NCBI RefSeq assembly: GCF_000239815.1
Contig: NZ_CAFK01000083.1
Span: 1 to 60,868, forward strand
Length of the DNA stretch: 60,868 nt
Direction of reading: 5' to 3'
Source: Bradyrhizobium sp. STM 3843
GTDB taxonomy: Bacteria > Pseudomonadota > Alphaproteobacteria > Rhizobiales > Xanthobacteraceae
The translations under genes were made by a program, and so were the position numbers. The notes under the pieces are model-generated. The model had not been told where the DNA came from. It worked only from the letters and a program-made list of their open reading frames with translations, and ran no database searches. Shown one piece after another: positions 59,401-60,868 of this stretch (the first letter of the stretch is position 1; each line of letters opens with the position of its first letter).

Positions 59401-60868
59401 ATGAGGAAGGCCTTCCTGGTCGGAACGGGCGTTGCTGCCCTATGCGTGACATCTCTCCATCAACCACTGCAGGCAGCGACGCTCGAAGACGTCATTGCCC
59501 GCCTAGATGCGCTCGAGCGCAGCAATGCCAAGCTCGCAAAGGAGAACGCGCAGCTTCGCGAACGCGTCAACCAGATCGGCGAGCCCAGGGCGGCGGCCAG
59601 CGCGCCCGTCTCGCCAAAGGGAAATCCGGTCCTGCACGCGGCGGTGGCGCCGTCGCCTGCACCGGCCCCGGCAGCCGAGCACGCCGTCGTCAGCATCGGT
59701 GGCGCACCGCTCTACAGCAAGGCGCCAGGCGGCAACGCGTTCGTCGACAACACCACCGTAACGCTGTACGGCCACGTGGATCTGTCCGGCGACATCTTCA
59801 ATCCGGGCGTTTACGACCAGGGCACCAAGTTCGGCGTCTCGAGCAATCTCACCTATTTCGGCGTCCGCGCCCGACACAATCTCGAGCCCTACGGCATGCC
59901 GGGATGGGCGGCGGTGGCGCAATTCGAGTCGCTGGTCGAAGTCGCGGCCGTGCCGACCGAACGCGCGGCCTTCGGTACGCGTGACAGCTTCCTCGGCATG
60001 GAGAGCCCGTGGGGTGCAATCAAGGCCGGCAAGGCGGACACGCCCTACAAGAAGGCGACTGCGAAGTTCGATCCATTCTCGGCGACGCTCGGCGACTACA
60101 ATTCGATCATGGGCAATACCGGCGGCGATCTCCGTGCCGAGTTCGATTGGCGGGCGGCGCACGCGATCTGGTATGAGTCGCCGGTGTGGAACGGCTTCCA
60201 GGCCGCAATCATGATCTCGCCGGGACAGAACACGGCGAAGGACAACAGCGACTATGCCCTGGGTGACTTCAACTGCCCCGGCACCTCGGCCCGCGGCAGC
60301 GGCTCCGGCTTCCCGCTGACGTCGGCGCCGGAAGGCTGCACCGACGGCTCCTACGGCAATCTCTACAGCGCATCGTTGACCTACAACCAGGGGCCGTTCA
60401 CCGCAGTCGCAGCCTATGAGATGCACGAAGGCACCAACCGGACCGGCGATGAAGCGGTAACGCCGCTGAGCAATGGTGGCGTTCTGGTCGTGCCTCCCGG
60501 CGCGGTCGGCATCGCCAATGAATGGGCGGCGAAGGTCGGCGCCGGCTACAAGTTCAACGACGTCGTCGGCACGCTGCAGCTCTACGGCATCTACGAGATG
60601 ATGCGCCGCGAGCATACGGTCGCCGCCTTCAACGAACGCTCGCGCGACGGCTATTTCCTGAGCGCGACCCAGACCGTCAACAATTGGGACGTCAGCGCGT
60701 CATGGGCCCACGCCAATTCATCGCCTGGCTCGCCCGGCACCGGCGTCCTCAACACGTACACCGCACTTGCTCCGGCCCCAGCCGGCGCTGCCGATTTCGC
60801 GCTCAACACCTTGGACTCGAGCGCCGACCAGTATGCGGTCGGGTTGAAGTACCATTTCAGCCCGTTCG
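59401..60868 (+). CDS. Porin, partial at window end
   Basis: Gram-negative porin-type outer-membrane protein. ATG 59401 has GAGGGGGAA upstream. The signal peptide is followed by a coiled-coil segment (L-E-D-V-I-A-R-L-D-A-L-E and onward) and a Pro/Ala-rich linker. The barrel domain begins N-T-T-V-T-L-Y-G-H-V-D-L-S-G and shows alternating strands to the window edge (V-G-L-K-Y-H-F-S-P). The frame has no stop before 60868; the strand near the edge looks like the end of the barrel, so only a few residues may be missing. The coiled coil suits trimerisation or peptidoglycan contact. Confidence 0.87.
   Translation, partial: MRKAFLVGTGVAALCVTSLHQPLQAATLEDVIARLDALERSNAKLAKENAQLRERVNQIGEPRAAASAPVSPKGNPVLHAAVAPSPAPAPAAEHAVVSIGGAPLYSKAPGGNAFVDNTTVTLYGHVDLSGDIFNPGVYDQGTKFGVSSNLTYFGVRARHNLEPYGMPGWAAVAQFESLVEVAAVPTERAAFGTRDSFLGMESPWGAIKAGKADTPYKKATAKFDPFSATLGDYNSIMGNTGGDLRAEFDWRAAHAIWYESPVWNGFQAAIMISPGQNTAKDNSDYALGDFNCPGTSARGSGSGFPLTSAPEGCTDGSYGNLYSASLTYNQGPFTAVAAYEMHEGTNRTGDEAVTPLSNGGVLVVPPGAVGIANEWAAKVGAGYKFNDVVGTLQLYGIYEMMRREHTVAAFNERSRDGYFLSATQTVNNWDVSASWAHANSSPGSPGTGVLNTYTALAPAPAGAADFALNTLDSSADQYAVGLKYHFSPF

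Overview
The window looks like chromosome of a high-GC alphaproteobacterium, most probably Bradyrhizobium or a close relative. This is inferred from the dac-tmk-holB gene order, the curli and type II secretion gene types, and several small proteins of a kind typical of that genus. No rRNA, CRISPR array or recognisable insertion sequence was seen.

Layout. Bases 1-8300 are core: a minus-strand dac-tmk-holB run leading into a partial gene (probably metG), rlpA, a candidate small RNA, two very small membrane-protein genes and a B12-binding-type radical SAM protein. Bases 8471-24663 are an integrative element of about 16.2 kb in a tRNA-Ser(TGA) gene, bounded by perfect 40-bp direct repeats. It carries a tyrosine integrase operon and a divergent, translationally coupled operon (excisionase-like, PC4-like ssDNA-binding protein, Toprim primase, RecA-fold helicase). 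A 21-bp palindrome lies between the two operons. The replication genes end at an iteron-like, AT-rich stretch that looks like an origin. The cargo includes a protein with a Sec signal peptide joined to a T7-tail-fibre-type N-terminal domain, a two-helix membrane GAF protein, a Rap1a-like immunity protein beside a lipoprotein, and a run of tiny coupled genes. No capsid, portal or large terminase gene is visible, so it is not an ordinary prophage; it is better described as a satellite-like or integrative plasmid-like element.

Bases 24906-31214 are a curli locus (csgG, csgF, a short curlin, a CsgH-like protein and a very long curlin) interrupted by a toxin-antitoxin-like pair, followed by a conserved hypothetical gene and a frameshifted LolA-like gene. 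Bases 31338-47960 are a complete type II secretion system: gspE-F-G-H-I-J-K-L-M and a GspC/N-like gene on the minus strand, gspD with a Sel1 gene on the plus strand, and a minimal prepilin peptidase. It is flanked by two exported phosphoesterase-superfamily proteins that are plausible substrates.

Bases 48126-60868 hold a Spy-like stress protein, a CUT1-type ABC importer coupled to a D-2-hydroxyacid dehydrogenase, a DUF1993-type protein, a PheC-like periplasmic protein, an AdaA-type DNA-repair regulator, a PaaI-type thioesterase, a YkgJ-like cysteine cluster protein and a porin that runs off the end.

The best candidates for something undescribed are the element around 10.4-17.8 kb (replication module, iterons and exported tail-fibre-like protein) and its capture of the 5' half and promoter of the tRNA-Ser gene.
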